Source of the DNA: Pollenia angustigena
Lineage: Eukaryota; Arthropoda; Insecta; Diptera; Polleniidae
Reading direction: 5' to 3'
NCBI GenBank assembly: GCA_930367215.1
Contig: OV884056.1
Coordinates: forward strand, 39,432,308 to 39,496,307
DNA length: 64,000 nucleotides
The notes beneath the pieces are model-generated. The model was not told the DNA's origin. It ran no database searches and was given only the letters and a program-made list of their open reading frames with translations. Numbering within the stretch: position 1 is the stretch's first letter; the number at the start of each line of letters is the position of its first letter. A program made the position numbers and the translations under genes. Shown piece after piece: positions 43,635-54,670 of this stretch.

Positions 43635-44279
43635 AATGTATGGATAGCATTTCAAAGGATTATGACAGTAGTTCCTGATCGGGGGCGACTGTTTCTTTGC
43701 TAAGTTACTATTAAGTAAGTTTAAAAAAACACGTTTGCATGGCATCGATGCCAGAAAGATGCAGAGACATTTCCTTGTAATTTCGTATTTGTTAGGATAA
43801 ATTACATACTTTTTGTTTTTGCACTCTGCTTATAACTAGATTTAAATATCGCTCACAGAGCCCTTATATTAAACTTGGAAGTATATTAGGGATACTAATA
43901 GGAAAATACGCAAAATTACAACTTTAAACTAGGAAAACTGCATTAGCATACCTACAGACGTACGTACGCACAAAAAAAAAAACATTCTATTGCGCATGCC
44001 CATAATTTATCGATTTAATTAAGATTAAAATTAAAAATTGCCAAAATTTTTATAAAAATAAATAAATCGATTTTAAAAGCCCAATAATCGATTTCAGTAT
44101 AAAATCGCATACGTAAATTCGATTGCAAAAAATCAATTTTTTTTACTACAAAATCGATTTTCGATTGGAATCGAAATCGATTTACCATTCCCTAAATCCA
44201 ACAATAAATTTTCTTACTTTATGAATGGTTAATTAAAGATTTAATAGACTATTTTCTGTTCAACTTTCAAAAATTTTCC

Positions 44280-44852
44280 TAAACCCTTATGTAAATGGCA
44301 AGGTACTTAATTTAAAAAAAAAAAAACTAATTATTAATAAATTTTAAATTATAATTAATTTTTAGCTTTAAAACTATTTTAAAAGCCGTGGCGAAGCAGT
44401 TTTCATCTAACACCCTTAACGGTATGGCAAGGTACCCGGGTACCTTTATACATTAAATGCTACCTGTACTCGGTCAAAATGAAATTTACACTAAAACAAT
44501 ACACAAATAAACATTCAACTACTGCATCTTTGAATTAAGGGAAATCAGCGGAGTAATATTTACAAGTTTTTTGTTTCACAATTGCTAACTTTGATAAGCA
44601 TAATGAAAGATTTACGTTTAATTTAAAATTAGCTTATCTTAGCATTAATACGTTGCATAGCCCATAGTGTACAAAAAAATTTAAAATTTACTGAAAATTT
44701 ACATCTACTTTTAATTTTCAGAGTTATTTTCTGTGCTTATTCACATGTATTTCGACAAAAAATTTTAGTATCCAATACTAATCCCATATAGGTACCCGGG
44801 TACCTTGCAATGCTGTTAAAGGTGTTATTTTTGCCATTCACATAAGGGTTAA
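44280..44852. mobile_element. TTAA-type MITE (family e)
   Basis: The ends are CCCTTATGTAAATGGCAA and, inverted, CCCTTATGTGAATGGCAA. TTAA is intact on the right (44,849-44,852) and mutated to TAAA on the left. The perfect 18-bp palindrome AAGGTACCCGGGTACCTT lies at 44,429-44,446, with 17 of 18 bp at 44,789-44,806, each beside a second, inner copy of the terminal sequence. Non-coding; its relation to piggyBac is inferred from TTAA plus this layout. Confidence 0.6.
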
Positions 44853-44886
44853 AATCATAAATAGGTTTTTATGAATACGGCTGTTA

Positions 44887-45733
44887 AAGTTTTGCTTTTA
44901 TTAGAGTTTTTTAGAAATTATATATTTTCTTCTGTTCAATGGATAAAAAAACACAAACATTTAAGAGATTTTCTTAAATGTTTCAACAATAAAGATATAT
45001 ATTTATTTAAGACTAACTGTATTCCCAATTATATTTAAACCTTAAAGATTTTTTTTAATACAAAACCATTAATTTAAGTATATTACGAAATTATTTCTCT
45101 TGAGAGCTTTTTATAATTGTTCATGTATTATACTCTCAAATCGCTGAGTGTGACTCCTGCACTAACACACACAAATCAAGTTGAAATAAATGTTTGAAAA
45201 TAATGATGTTGTTGGTGTTGGTGATGTAGTTGTTGTCGAAGCTGATGACCACTCGCTAGCGTAGACGCATTGTCAACATATTTTAAATGTTGACATGAAT
45301 GAACCTTACGATTTGGACAGTAATGTCAACAAGGATTCGTTGAAAGTGTAACGCCCACTCCACCATTATAATGGATGCGATAAAAGCAATAATTTACGCT
45401 AAAAATATTTTCAACAAAAACAATTTCGTTGCATCAGTTGAAAGGGGCCCCTGTTAAAAATATATTTTTTTGTTTTTAATAGCTTTAAAAAATGCTTAAA
45501 TTGTATTCAGTTAATCATTAATGTTTTAAAATTTTCATATAAACGTACATTTGGTTACTTAAATTTAGAAAAGGCGTATCTAACATATACACCTTTTTAA
45601 GTTTGAAACCTAAAACTTGATAAAAAAAAGGATATTTAAAAAAGCTTATGGATATTTTAAGAAATATAAGAATTGTAGGAAAGGTCGGTCCTTCATTTCC
45701 TTTAGGTCTAAAAGCAGAATTTACAACCTGTAA
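44887..45733. other. unassigned intergenic DNA
   Basis: AT-rich with a GTTGTTGGTGTTGG patch near 45,208-45,235. No gene. Confidence 0.5.
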
Positions 45734-47190
45734 TCTATATATATATGGGCATTTCCCCAGAATGGTCTACCAGGATGAAAAAATAAAATGTTGATTATCA
45801 TCGTCTTTTATTGTTTATTATTAAAGAATGGTTTCATAGCATATCTCAGCTGTTTTACTTGAGGAAATTGGGCTGGAAACTGGAAAATTTTATATTTTTC
45901 TGTATTTTCTACTTCTAAAGACATTTTTATATACTTATTTTGCATGCAAGAAATATGTTATGTTTACACTCTTTCTTCATAATCTCTCCATAACAATCAA
46001 TTGCAAAAGGAGTATTAAGTTTTTTTGTTAAGGAAATTTTAAGACATTTATGGGAAAATGCGTGGTGATAATAATAAAAAAAAAACATATGGAAAAATCG
46101 TACGTTCGCGACCGGTAAATAAACCAATTAAACAAAAACCAAGAGAGATATTTTATTTTGTAAATACTGGATGGAGACCTACATTAATACACTTTTAAAA
46201 TAAATTAATCACTTTTGAATATTCCGTTTCATTGCGCAGATTTTTACATTTCACTATTGTCAGCCAAAGTTGACTTCTATTTTGCGTACGTTCGTGACCA
46301 CACGTTTATAACTCTTATTATGAAAACTTAAAATCGATGAAATCCATCTCTTGCACTAAACATGGAGCTACCCAAATGCTATCGAATCGAAAAAAAATGC
46401 TAGGAAAAGTTTTGTTTTCTATATTATTTGTACATCAAAGGCGTAAAAACGTACGTTCGTGACCCCAGGAAATGCCCATATATATATAAAAGAGTTGCGT
46501 GAGCGACTGACTCATCATCGCCCAGCCCAAGCTGCTGACCCTAGAGACTTGAAATTTGGACTAGCGATTGGTTACTCCCCAAATCGATCCACTAAGACGG
46601 GATTTTTCGAAATTAGAATGTTTAGGGGGTAAAAACGGGAAAATTCGGTAACCTTAAATCTCCGAAACTAAAAGAGATGCAAAATAAAGGTAATATTTAT
46701 CGTTGTTCTTTAGAAAAATAAGCGGACAGGTATCTGGTACTTTTTTGAAATTCGGCCCTATTAGGGAGTAAACGGGTAAAATCTGAATTTTGGTACTTTT
46801 TTGCCATCTTTTGAACCAATAAACATAGAAACAAAGTTAATACCACAAAATGCGTTTAATAATTTAGTACTTTTTCGAAATTCGAACATTTAAGGGGTGA
46901 AAATCGTAACCATTTTTGGTACTTTTTTTACAAAACATTTTCCTCCATTCATTGACATATTCGTACTAAATTTTGGGCTACCACCACAAAACTAAAATTT
47001 TTGATACTTTAATGGGGGAAAAATATAGTACCCAAAAACGGAAATACGGAAAAATTTTATACTTTTCTTTCTAAAGTTGCGGTTTAAATGCTAGAATTTA
47101 AACAAGTTTAAACCTAGAAAAATGAACTTTGCATAAAAATTTGTCCACGAAAAAAGAGGAGACGCTAGCGAAGTAGCGGGTGTATGCTAG
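45734..47190 (+). mobile_element. non-autonomous Helitron, interrupted near its 5' end
   Basis: Starts TCTATATATATAT after a host A, and ends ...gtatgCTAG before a host T (47,191). The hairpin CGCTA-gcgaag-TAGCG lies at 47,163-47,178, about 12 bp before the end. Classic 5'-TC/CTRR-3' layout. The body begins agagttgcgtgagcgactga after a MITE insertion. No Rep/helicase frame. Confidence 0.8.
45747..46477. mobile_element. 731-bp MITE with GGGCATTTCC ends
   Basis: GGGCATTTCC and its inverse GGAAATGCCC, inserted in the Helitron's TATATA leader (2-bp AT duplication possible). The motif cgtacgttcg(c/t)gacc occurs three times (about 46,100, 46,285, 46,450). A 66-codon minus frame at 45,927-46,127 is unremarkable. 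A related end is near 30,800. Confidence 0.7.
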
Positions 47191-47330
47191 TACACAATAA
47201 TTTAAAAGTACAGTTTTTTTTATCAAGAATAAAAATTCAGAATTAAGCACGACACACAAAATCGTATTTATTAAAAATTACACAGCCCGACAAAATTAAA
47301 AAATATTTTTGCTTCTTTGAATTAATCAAC

Positions 47331-48013
47331 TGATTCTAGTTAATTTGGGTGCGCTGAATTCAAAACTGTAATCAGTTTGTCTCTATCAGCTCTAGTTTTC
47401 ATGATATAACTTTTTATAACCTCCACTTATGACCTCCAATTACACCAATTACCCAATTTTTTTTCCAAATTTTTTTTTTTGTTATCAAAATTTTTTATTT
47501 ACTGTAATCAGTTTGTCTCTATCAGCTCTAGTTTTTATGATATAACTTTATATACCCTCCACTTATGACCTCCAATTACACCAATTACCCAAATTTTTTT
47601 TCCTAAATTTTTTTTTTTTTTTTTTATCAAAATTTTTTATTTACTGTTATAGTTATTGCCAAAAAAAAAAAAAACTCCCAAAAATTTTTAAGTATTTTTT
47701 TTTTTATTTTAATAAATCTGTATGAAACAGTTTTACTTCTTTTTATTTTTTTAAATTCCTATGGAAAAGTTTTACTTTCTAAATACTTAAAAAAATTTGG
47801 GAGTTTTTTTTTTTTTTTGGCAATAACTATAACAGTAAATAAAAAATTTTGATAAAAAAAAAAAAAAAAAATTTAGGAAAAAAAATTTGGGTAATTGGTG
47901 TAATTGGAGGTCATAAGTGGAGGGTATATAAAGTTATATCATAAAAACTAGAGCTGATAGAGACAAACTGATTACAGTTTTGAATTCAGCGCACCCAAAT
48001 TAACTGGAATCAT
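47331..48013. mobile_element. foldback element with one duplicated arm
   Basis: The outer arms tgattctagttaatttgggt and inverse (47,331 and 48,013) continue through gtttgtctctatcagctcta blocks. In the left arm a unit of about 136-143 bp is present twice in tandem (47,365-47,500 and 47,501-47,643); the right arm has it once. The centre is about 85 bp. Several A/T homopolymers lie in the arms. No coding sequence. Confidence 0.8.
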
Positions 48014-49115
48014 TTGATAAATTCCATGAAGCAAATTGAGTGTTGGCCTGTGTTATTTATTCCCAAATAAAATATTAATGGGCCCGCTTTGCTACCCCCA
48101 ATCCAATCAAATTTTCCCGTTCGAATCAAAAAATTTTAAAATGGAATGAGAGTATGTCGAATTTTTTATTTTTTATTTTTTTGACTGTTAACTGAATTAT
48201 TTTTGCTGTTGTCATTAAATATTGCTGTTGATTAAATAAATGAAAATGTTCCCCAGATACATACGAGCACATACATACATTGAAAAAAACATAAAGATAC
48301 AAATGGAAAAAGTGGCATTTGTACAAAAAAATTTCACTGCCTTTATGTGTACAAACCATTTACAAATATGGATTTAATAGCACGAATCTGAATTTTTTCC
48401 TCGATATGCAAAAGGGAGTGATGAAAATAAAAGCATTTACAAAAACGGCTCTTCTTTTGACAATTAAGATTTTAATATCGACATTAATTTTGTTCAATGT
48501 GAATGATTTTTATTACATAATTGATTTGCAATAAAACCGAAAGACTAAGTTAATGAATAAAAAGGGAGAAATTAAACTAAAGTCCAATTAGAATGTCTAA
48601 ATTCAGACCATTAAATGTCTCTTTTATAGAAAAAATATTTGACACGTCCCAATAAGAATGCGTTGTGAAATTTTTTCCATTATAATAATTGGAACTTTAT
48701 AAAGCTCGTGTTTTAAACGTGACAATTAAGTAGCTTGTGTTCAAAGCGTGATAATCTAATAACTGATTACTAAAGATAAAGCAATAAAAATTATTAAATT
48801 GCTAACTATTTTCATTTTTGGAATGTATTCAAGGAATCAAATTAAAATTTAAAAAGCTTTTTGCAATAGTCGTATTCCTTTAATATTTTACATACTTTTT
48901 GCTTAAGCCAACCATTGGTTAAGGTAGTACCTAGAGCTGGCTTTATATAGGATCACGAAAGACATTTATAGGAAATTGTATCCGTCTGAAAATGTACCTG
49001 TTTTCTTATCATTTTCTTATCAAATATCATTAAAGTGTATGGGGCTTTCCACGACAAATCGGATGGTTTGAATTTTTGTTTTATTTTCCCAATTTTGTAA
49101 TATTTTTTATAACAC
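48014..49115. other. unassigned intergenic DNA
   Basis: AT-rich; short frames at 48,126-48,534 lack motifs. No repeat ends recognised. Confidence 0.5.
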
Positions 49116-50150
49116 CCCAGCAAAAACGTTATTTACCTGGTAAGTTAGCAAGTAATGATGGAGAAAAATAAACACTACTTATTTTTGGCTGAATAGCTAC
49201 TTGTTTTTGTTCAAGGTATCCACAGAAATCAATAATTACAATACACTTACTAGAAGTTCAAAAGGATCTACTTATTATTGAACTACTAGTAAGTTTAATT
49301 GTAAGTACTTACAATATACTAACTAGAAGCCATAAAATCACTAGTTAATAGACTTAATTAGTAGTTATTGAGTACGTTACCATGTGAATATTCAGTAATG
49401 AAAACAACACAACTCATAAGTAGTTCTTGAGCTGATTATTAGTTAGCAAATATTCAGTAGTGAATTAAAAGAAGTATAAAGTAGTTGCTGTAATGTTTAA
49501 GGAATGGCAGGATGTAAAGTGTTTAATGTACTGATGGATGGTTTCCCTACAGCCCTTGGTTATTTTAAATAGGTGTCAGGGATTCAGCTGTTAATTTAGG
49601 CGTTCAAAAGAACTGCCGAATTATTCTTCAGTCTTGAAATAAAACTAAGGCAAGTTAATGCCAGGCTGGTTTTGTGATTTTAACTCTAATTTTATTTAAA
49701 TTTACAAATGCTTATTTACTATGTTTAGGTTTTTAGCTTAGCCGTTCTAACTTATTCTAATTATCGACAGAGCGCTGTTTATCTCTATCGGTATTATGAA
49801 GATATCAATATCAATCAAGAGTTTACTCCCTTCGCGATTGTTTTCACCAATCAGAATGTTTTGAGATTGGAATGCTATCAATTACATTTACACTCAATTT
49901 AGTGTCATTCACTTACATTCTCATTGATCAGTTTTGTCGTTATTCAGTTCAGCCGTTATTTTATCTTGTGAAATACCCTACTCTGATTTAGTTGGTATAT
50001 GTTAATATCAGAACGGTCTAAGGGTATGCGGTGGCAACTTATGAGGTACACTACATTGCTGAGGTCATTAACAGAAATAACTTATTGAAGTTTTCAGATT
50101 AATGATAGTTGTAATGACAGCTACTTACCAGGTAACGTATGAAATAACTA
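49116..50150. repeat. CCCAGCAAAAAC element carrying a solo LTR
   Basis: The left end CCCAGCAAAAACG is followed by ttacctggtaagtt; the inverse ttaccaggtaacg lies at 50,126-50,138, but the terminal GCTGGG is not seen. The interior is rich in actagtaagt/attagtagtt repeats. It continues uninterrupted across the solo LTR insertion. Confidence 0.5.
49489..50055 (+). repeat. solo LTR, 567 bp
   Basis: TGTAATG ... CACTACA termini (TG..CA with a 6-of-7 inverted match), flanked by TTGC at 49,485-49,488 and 50,056-50,059. AATAAA at 49,639-49,644 is a polyadenylation signal candidate, which fixes the plus orientation. A 4-bp duplication is typical of Ty3/gypsy. No internal domain, so LTR-LTR recombination removed it. 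Confidence 0.6.
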
Positions 50151-50270
50151 CCACCTCAAAAGATCCTTCCTTGCAAAATTAGGTCTTTTTGAAAACTCTT
50201 TCAAAAGATATTAAATTTTAAAATAAAACACTTTTTTAGTTTGTTTTTACAACAGTCTTAATAGAAAAAA

Positions 50271-50721
50271 CAAGTAAGAAAGTATAGTTGACCAAGCCCG
50301 ACCAAATGATACTCTACACCACTGTATTTATAAACTAATTTTCGAGAGTGTATGGCTATATGAATAGGGATCTATCTATGTTTTAAATTTCATTACAATC
50401 GGTTTGATAGTTTCTGAGAGGCAGAAATTACCGCCTATCTCCCCTCGTGGTCCTACGATTCCGCCCATTTTCAATAGGCTAGGTCCTTGTGCAAATATGA
50501 ACCTATGTGCCAAAATTTATTAAATTATCGCCAAAATTGCGAGCTGTACTTTGCGCACAAGGTTGCATGGACAGCCAGCCTGCCAGCCAGCCAGCCGGAT
50601 GGAAAGTGATTCTGAGTCAATCGGTATACTTTAAGGTGGGTCTAGGATCAATATTTTAAGGTGTTACACACATCAGCACAAATGCATAATACTCTCTCCA
50701 TTATTGTGGTGTGGGTATAAT
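50271..50721 (+). repeat. HINE-like repeat R3, copy 1
   Basis: Starts caagtaagaaagtatagttg with a GACC..GGTC-like hairpin (accaagcccgacc) and ATACTCTACACCA. It has a GCCAGCCAGCCAGCCGGA core (50,575-50,600) and ends TTGTGGTGTGGGTATAA. It has the same terminal plan as R1 and R2 but a different core. Confidence 0.7.
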
Positions 50722-50985
50722 AAAATAGAAAAAACAACTAAGAAAGTATAGTCGGTCAAGCCCGACCATATAATACCCTACACCACAGTATTTAAAAACA
50801 CATCATGCTTATGTGTCCATGTAAATATGGATTTATATATGCCTGCCAGCCAGCCAGCCGGACGGACATCGTTAGTTGGGCTCAGAAAGTGATTCTGAGT
50901 AGATCGGTATACTTTTAGGTGGGTCTAGGACCACTATTTTAAGGCTTTACACACATCAGCACAAATGCATAATACCCCTGTCGGA

Positions 50986-51545
50986 AACTGAGTTAACTTA
51001 AAATTAACTTTAAGCTAACTATTTCGCAACTAGGGCTAACTGACACTTGGATTACTTTTCAATGTAAACAACTAACTATTTTAACATTGCGATGTCCTAG
51101 GAAGTAGTCAATTGTCCGACTCTGCACTACTTTCAGTTAACTTAAAAGTTAACTTTTTGTAGCTACCCAGCAAGTCAATAAAGTAAAATTTTTTTTATTT
51201 TTTTTAAATTATTTTTTTTTTTAGTTTTTCTTATTTTATTTTACTTTATTTTATTTTTTATTTTTTTTTCTGTCTCTGGTGGGATTCGATCCGCGCAACC
51301 TAGGTGCTGATAGACTACCTCGCTACCAGCTAGTCTACCGGGGCATTGTAGTTTTTGTATTAAAAAACTATGTTTTTTGTTTGTTTGTTAATCGACTTGG
51401 CTTCCTCTACTTAAAATATACAGTGTTTGTATACACTTTGGTTAATGTAAATTTTCCATTGCTTAGTTGTTGGCTTTAAGTTAGTCTATACAAGCTAACT
51501 TAAAGTTGGCTTTTTTTGTAGTTAGCTACTCATTTGACGGCAGGG
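50986..51545. mobile_element. CCCTG(T/C)CG-TIR element in R3
   Basis: Ends are CCCTGTCGGAAACTGAGT and, inverted, CCCTGCCGTCAAATGAGT; AC flanks both sides (2-bp duplication, supported by comparison with R3 copy 1). The interior shares the ttaacattgcgatgtcctag block with the CCCTGCAAATA elements. It carries a SINE at 51,190. Confidence 0.7.
51190..51345 (-). repeat. tRNA-derived SINE, copy 2
   Basis: Minus-strand body 51,342-51,278 with A-box TAGACTAGCTGG and B-box CGGATCGAATCCC, and an A/T-rich 3' tail (51,270-51,190). It matches copy 1 at 14,820-15,030. The 66-codon plus frame at 51,279 is a shadow. Confidence 0.7.
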
Positions 51546-51575
51546 ACCCTCTAAACTATTGTGGTGTGGGTATAA

Positions 51576-52550
51576 ATATTCCAACTGTTGTTGATTAAAA
51601 TTCATAAAATAAACAAAAAAAAAAAAAAATTATTTAATGTTAAATAAGAAAAAAAAATTTTAAGAAATTAATATTATTTTGATGGCCTTATTCGACTAAA
51701 CTTTCAATCTTGGCTATTTGTTTAAGGTGTTTTTCAGACACTTGACATCAAAGTGACTGCAATTTATTATAAAAAAGTGAACTTTGCAAAACTTCAGGTG
51801 CCAACTAACAGTTTTATTTTAACAGCTTCGTCTTGAAATATTTGTTTTTATTTTTTTTTTTTTTATTGGAAAAGGATAATACAAAATGTTTTGTATGTAA
51901 AGAAAAGCATACATGTAATATTGTGTTTGTAAGGTTTATAAGTATGTCCATAGATATGTAATAATAAACATTGTACAATCGTGGCGATATGCCAACAACA
52001 AAAGAATCAAACTAAAGTTTGTGAAAATTAAAATTTATCGCTACTTAATTTGATTCGTACGCTAAATCTCTGTAGCTGCCAAAACGTCAAAGGATTGATT
52101 TTCCTTAAGTTTTTTGATTTGGCTCAGGTTCAGCTAAAAGCAACGATATTCTTAGCTTCTGACTTGCTGATATTTATCAAGATGTAAGTAGCAATTATTC
52201 ATAGATTTAAAACTTTTGCCAATGTCTTAAGTTGAAATTGTTTGTTAGGTGCTATTCGGCCATATTCACAGACAATTCTTTACAACTTTTAAATTGTTTT
52301 CATTTTTTGTACGTGATTCATTGCCAACTAATTGTTTGAACATGAAAAATCAATTTGAAAGTCGTATCTTCTTTTATTTAATTTCCTTCTTTTTGTTTTT
52401 ACGAGGATGGCTTTGTGCTTTAGGTGGGTAAATAAATATTCCTTAGTGTGTGTATGATTTTTTTCAGCTTAAATTTTATTATTAAGAAAATTTCGAAACA
52501 ATATTATTGGCAGCTTAAATGGGCATTATGTGGAATGAAGGCAATAAGAA
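51576..52550. other. unassigned intergenic DNA
   Basis: T-run at about 51,852-51,865; a cggccatattcacaga motif near 52,257 resembles the GCCGTATTC element end. No gene. Confidence 0.5.
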
Positions 52551-52640
52551 CAAGTAGGAAAGTCAAGCCGACCCAATTATACCAAACATCACAGTATTTA
52601 CAGATAACAGAAATGGTCGGGCTTGACTGATTATAGTTTG
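52551..52640 (+). repeat. R3 5'-end fragment
   Basis: aacaagtaggaaagtcaagccgacc followed by ataccaaacatcacagtatt, matching the start of R3, then broken off before a gtcgggcttgact stretch. Confidence 0.5.
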
Positions 52641-52718
52641 TTGCTTGGTTTAATGTAAAAAAATAGAAATTGTATGTATTTATTAGAGAAATAAGATGAA
52701 AAGCTTTAGGTATTTTCA

Positions 52719-54670
52719 TTAACCCATTAGAGGTCACTGTACTCAAATGAGTACGGCTACCATTTTACAAGTTTCCAAGCAAAAACAAAGAATTTTAAAT
52801 CGTTATACCGTTATTTATGTTTACAACAATAATACCAACAGTAGCTGAAAAAGAATTTGTGTTAATTTTTTATTTTTGGGAACAAAACTACAAGTCTGAT
52901 TTGTGTCATGAAAACAGTATGAAGGTATAAACACTATTTTTATAATATTGAAAACAATATTGAATATTTTTTTTGATAATTTTTAATTTTTATAATTAAA
53001 ATCGTATCAGAATAACTCACAGACAAAAAAAAAAAAAAATTACTTACATAAAAGAATAATAAAAGTGGAACAGTATAAAATTGACTGTGTACTCGTTTAA
53101 GTACACTGACAACATGCATAGGTGAAAAAAAAAGTTTTTTTATTTGATTTTAACAACGAGTAGAGGACATTTTACTGCCCAGAAATGACCAAAAGCCATC
53201 AAGAAGCCGTTGATAGCATAAAATGTGAGGAAGAAGGAGGTGTTTAAGAACATATAACGATTAAGTTTTAAAAAATTAGGAAGTTATCAAATGTAATATC
53301 GAATATACGAATGGAGAAAAGTGACACATGATCAAATTTTCTCAGTCCGAAAACGTATCTTACGATGTTGTTAAATGCTGTTTTAAGTTTCCTCGTATCC
53401 CCTGAGTTTCAACCAGCAAATATTTCGGATGAATATAAAAGCGTTGGTAATAAATATGTTTTCGCAAGTAATAATCTAACTTTCGGCGGAGTAAAATATT
53501 GGGTTACCCATAAGCTCCGTAGCATGCCGTAGGTTCTACCACAGACTTGTGTAATATGATCTGACCAAGTTAAACGCTTATTAAATGTTACACCTTAGCC
53601 TTACTTACTTACAATGTAAATTTTTGACCCTCTCAAGAAAATATTCACATCATCCTCTATCGCCAATATGTTTTTGCTTATGACTAAGCATTTAGATTTC
53701 CCCGGATTAAGTCGTAAGCCATTTGCTGAAGCCCAAACGAAAATATTATTTAGATCATAATTCAGCTCCTGCACCTTAGACAAAAATAGCTTCTTGGTAC
53801 TACTTAGATACAGCTGAACGTCGTCAGCATACATCTGAACATTACAAAATCGGATTTGTTGGGGAAGATCATTTGAATATAACGAATAAAGTAGGGGTCC
53901 GAGTATTGAACCCTGTGGAACACCTCTTGTGACCCGTAACGGATTTGAAATAGATTCACCATTGGGGACGGATTGAGATCTGTTTATAAAATACGACAAC
54001 ATCAGCCTCACAGCAAGTATGGAGAAATTCAAAATTTTGACAATTTTAGACATAAAATTTAATGATGCACTATATCAAATGCCTTTGAATGGTCCAGTAG
54101 AACCAGAAACGATATTTTGCTTTCATCCAAGTTTCCCCGGATTTCCTCTATCACATCTGATAAGACAGTAATACAGCTACGCTGTGGCCTAAAACCGGAC
54201 TGACGATCAGTTAATAGATTGTTCTCGTTAACATACTCAGAAATCTGCTTATGTAACAGTCGTTCAAATACTTTGGATAAAAAGGGAAATATTGCAATAG
54301 GTCGGTACTCGTTGTCAGCCTTAAGCACGGAAATCATTTTGGTATGTTTCCAATCCATTGGAAAAGTGCTGGTGGTAATAATCGTTTTAAATATGTGGGT
54401 GACAAAACTACAAAACCATCTGCGTTCCATTTTTGCCATAAAGGAGCTCGTTGGCAGTATAAGAAGTGCTTACAACACTTTGCATTGAAAAACAATGTTC
54501 TGAAAATTTTCATAAATAAGAGGTCAGTACTTAGTGCACCCTAAAAACTCAGTTAAAAATTTTTATTTGTTTTTATTTTTTCGATTTTATGTTTTTTAAT
54601 ATTTATTTTAATAAATAAATAAAGTTGAACTTAATTGTGGCCTGTTTTTGTTTGACCTCTAATGGGTTAA
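52719..54670 (+). mobile_element. piggyBac-like TTAA element (family b), copy 2, interrupted
   Basis: TTAA at 52,719-52,722 and 54,667-54,670; the ends CCCATTAGAGGTCA match copy 1. Palindromes TGTACTC/GAGTACg at 52,738-52,755 and TGTACTC/AAGTACA at 53,088-53,105. The shared interior (gcattgaaaaacaatgttct) resumes at about 54,478 after a reverse transcriptase fragment. Confidence 0.75.
53410..54470 (-). pseudogene. non-LTR reverse transcriptase fragment
   Basis: Two minus-strand frames join across a frameshift at about 54,056. The first (54,439-54,059) has fingers WKHTKMISVLKADNEYRPIA, then FLSKVFERLLHKQI, NLLTDRQSGFRPQRSC, and motif A LDHSKAFDIVHH. The second (54,053-53,601) has motif B RGVPQGSILGPLLYSLY and motif C MYADDVQLY with the catalytic Asp pair. 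Thumb-like sequence continues out of frame to about 53,410. There is no endonuclease, ORF1 or 3' tail. It resembles Jockey/CR1-type elements; the clade is uncertain. It interrupts the piggyBac-like element at 52,719. Confidence 0.85.

Larger units (their letters stand above)
42593..44194. mobile_element. hAT-type element with perfect 8-bp duplication
   Basis: AATCCAAC flanks both sides (42,585-42,592 and 44,195-44,202). The ends are TAGGAAATGGTAAAT and, inverted, TAGGGAATGGTAAATCGAT. Subterminal regions are full of aatcgatt motifs. There is no transposase. It contains a non-LTR fragment (42,744), a hairpin (43,345) and a small MITE (43,527). Confidence 0.85.
39757..44886. repeat. TIR element with GCC(G/A)TATTCATAAAAA ends, heavily interrupted
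   Basis: The left end GGCCATATTCATAAAAA pairs with the inverse of tttttatgaatacggct at 44,866-44,886. If these are partners, the original element has been filled by R1 (40,087), a piggyBac-like element (41,591), a hAT (42,593) and a TTAA element (44,280). The pairing rests on about 17 bp and the intervening host segments are short, so this is tentative. Confidence 0.4.
50735..51575 (+). repeat. HINE-like repeat R3, copy 2, interrupted
   Basis: Starts caactaagaaagtatagtcg with GGTCAAGCCCGACC and ATACCCTACACCA. The GCCAGCCAGCCAGCCGGACGG core is near 50,844-50,868, and it ends GTGGTGTGGGTATAA. It is arranged head-to-tail 13 bp after copy 1 and is split by a DNA element at 50,986-51,545. Confidence 0.7.
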
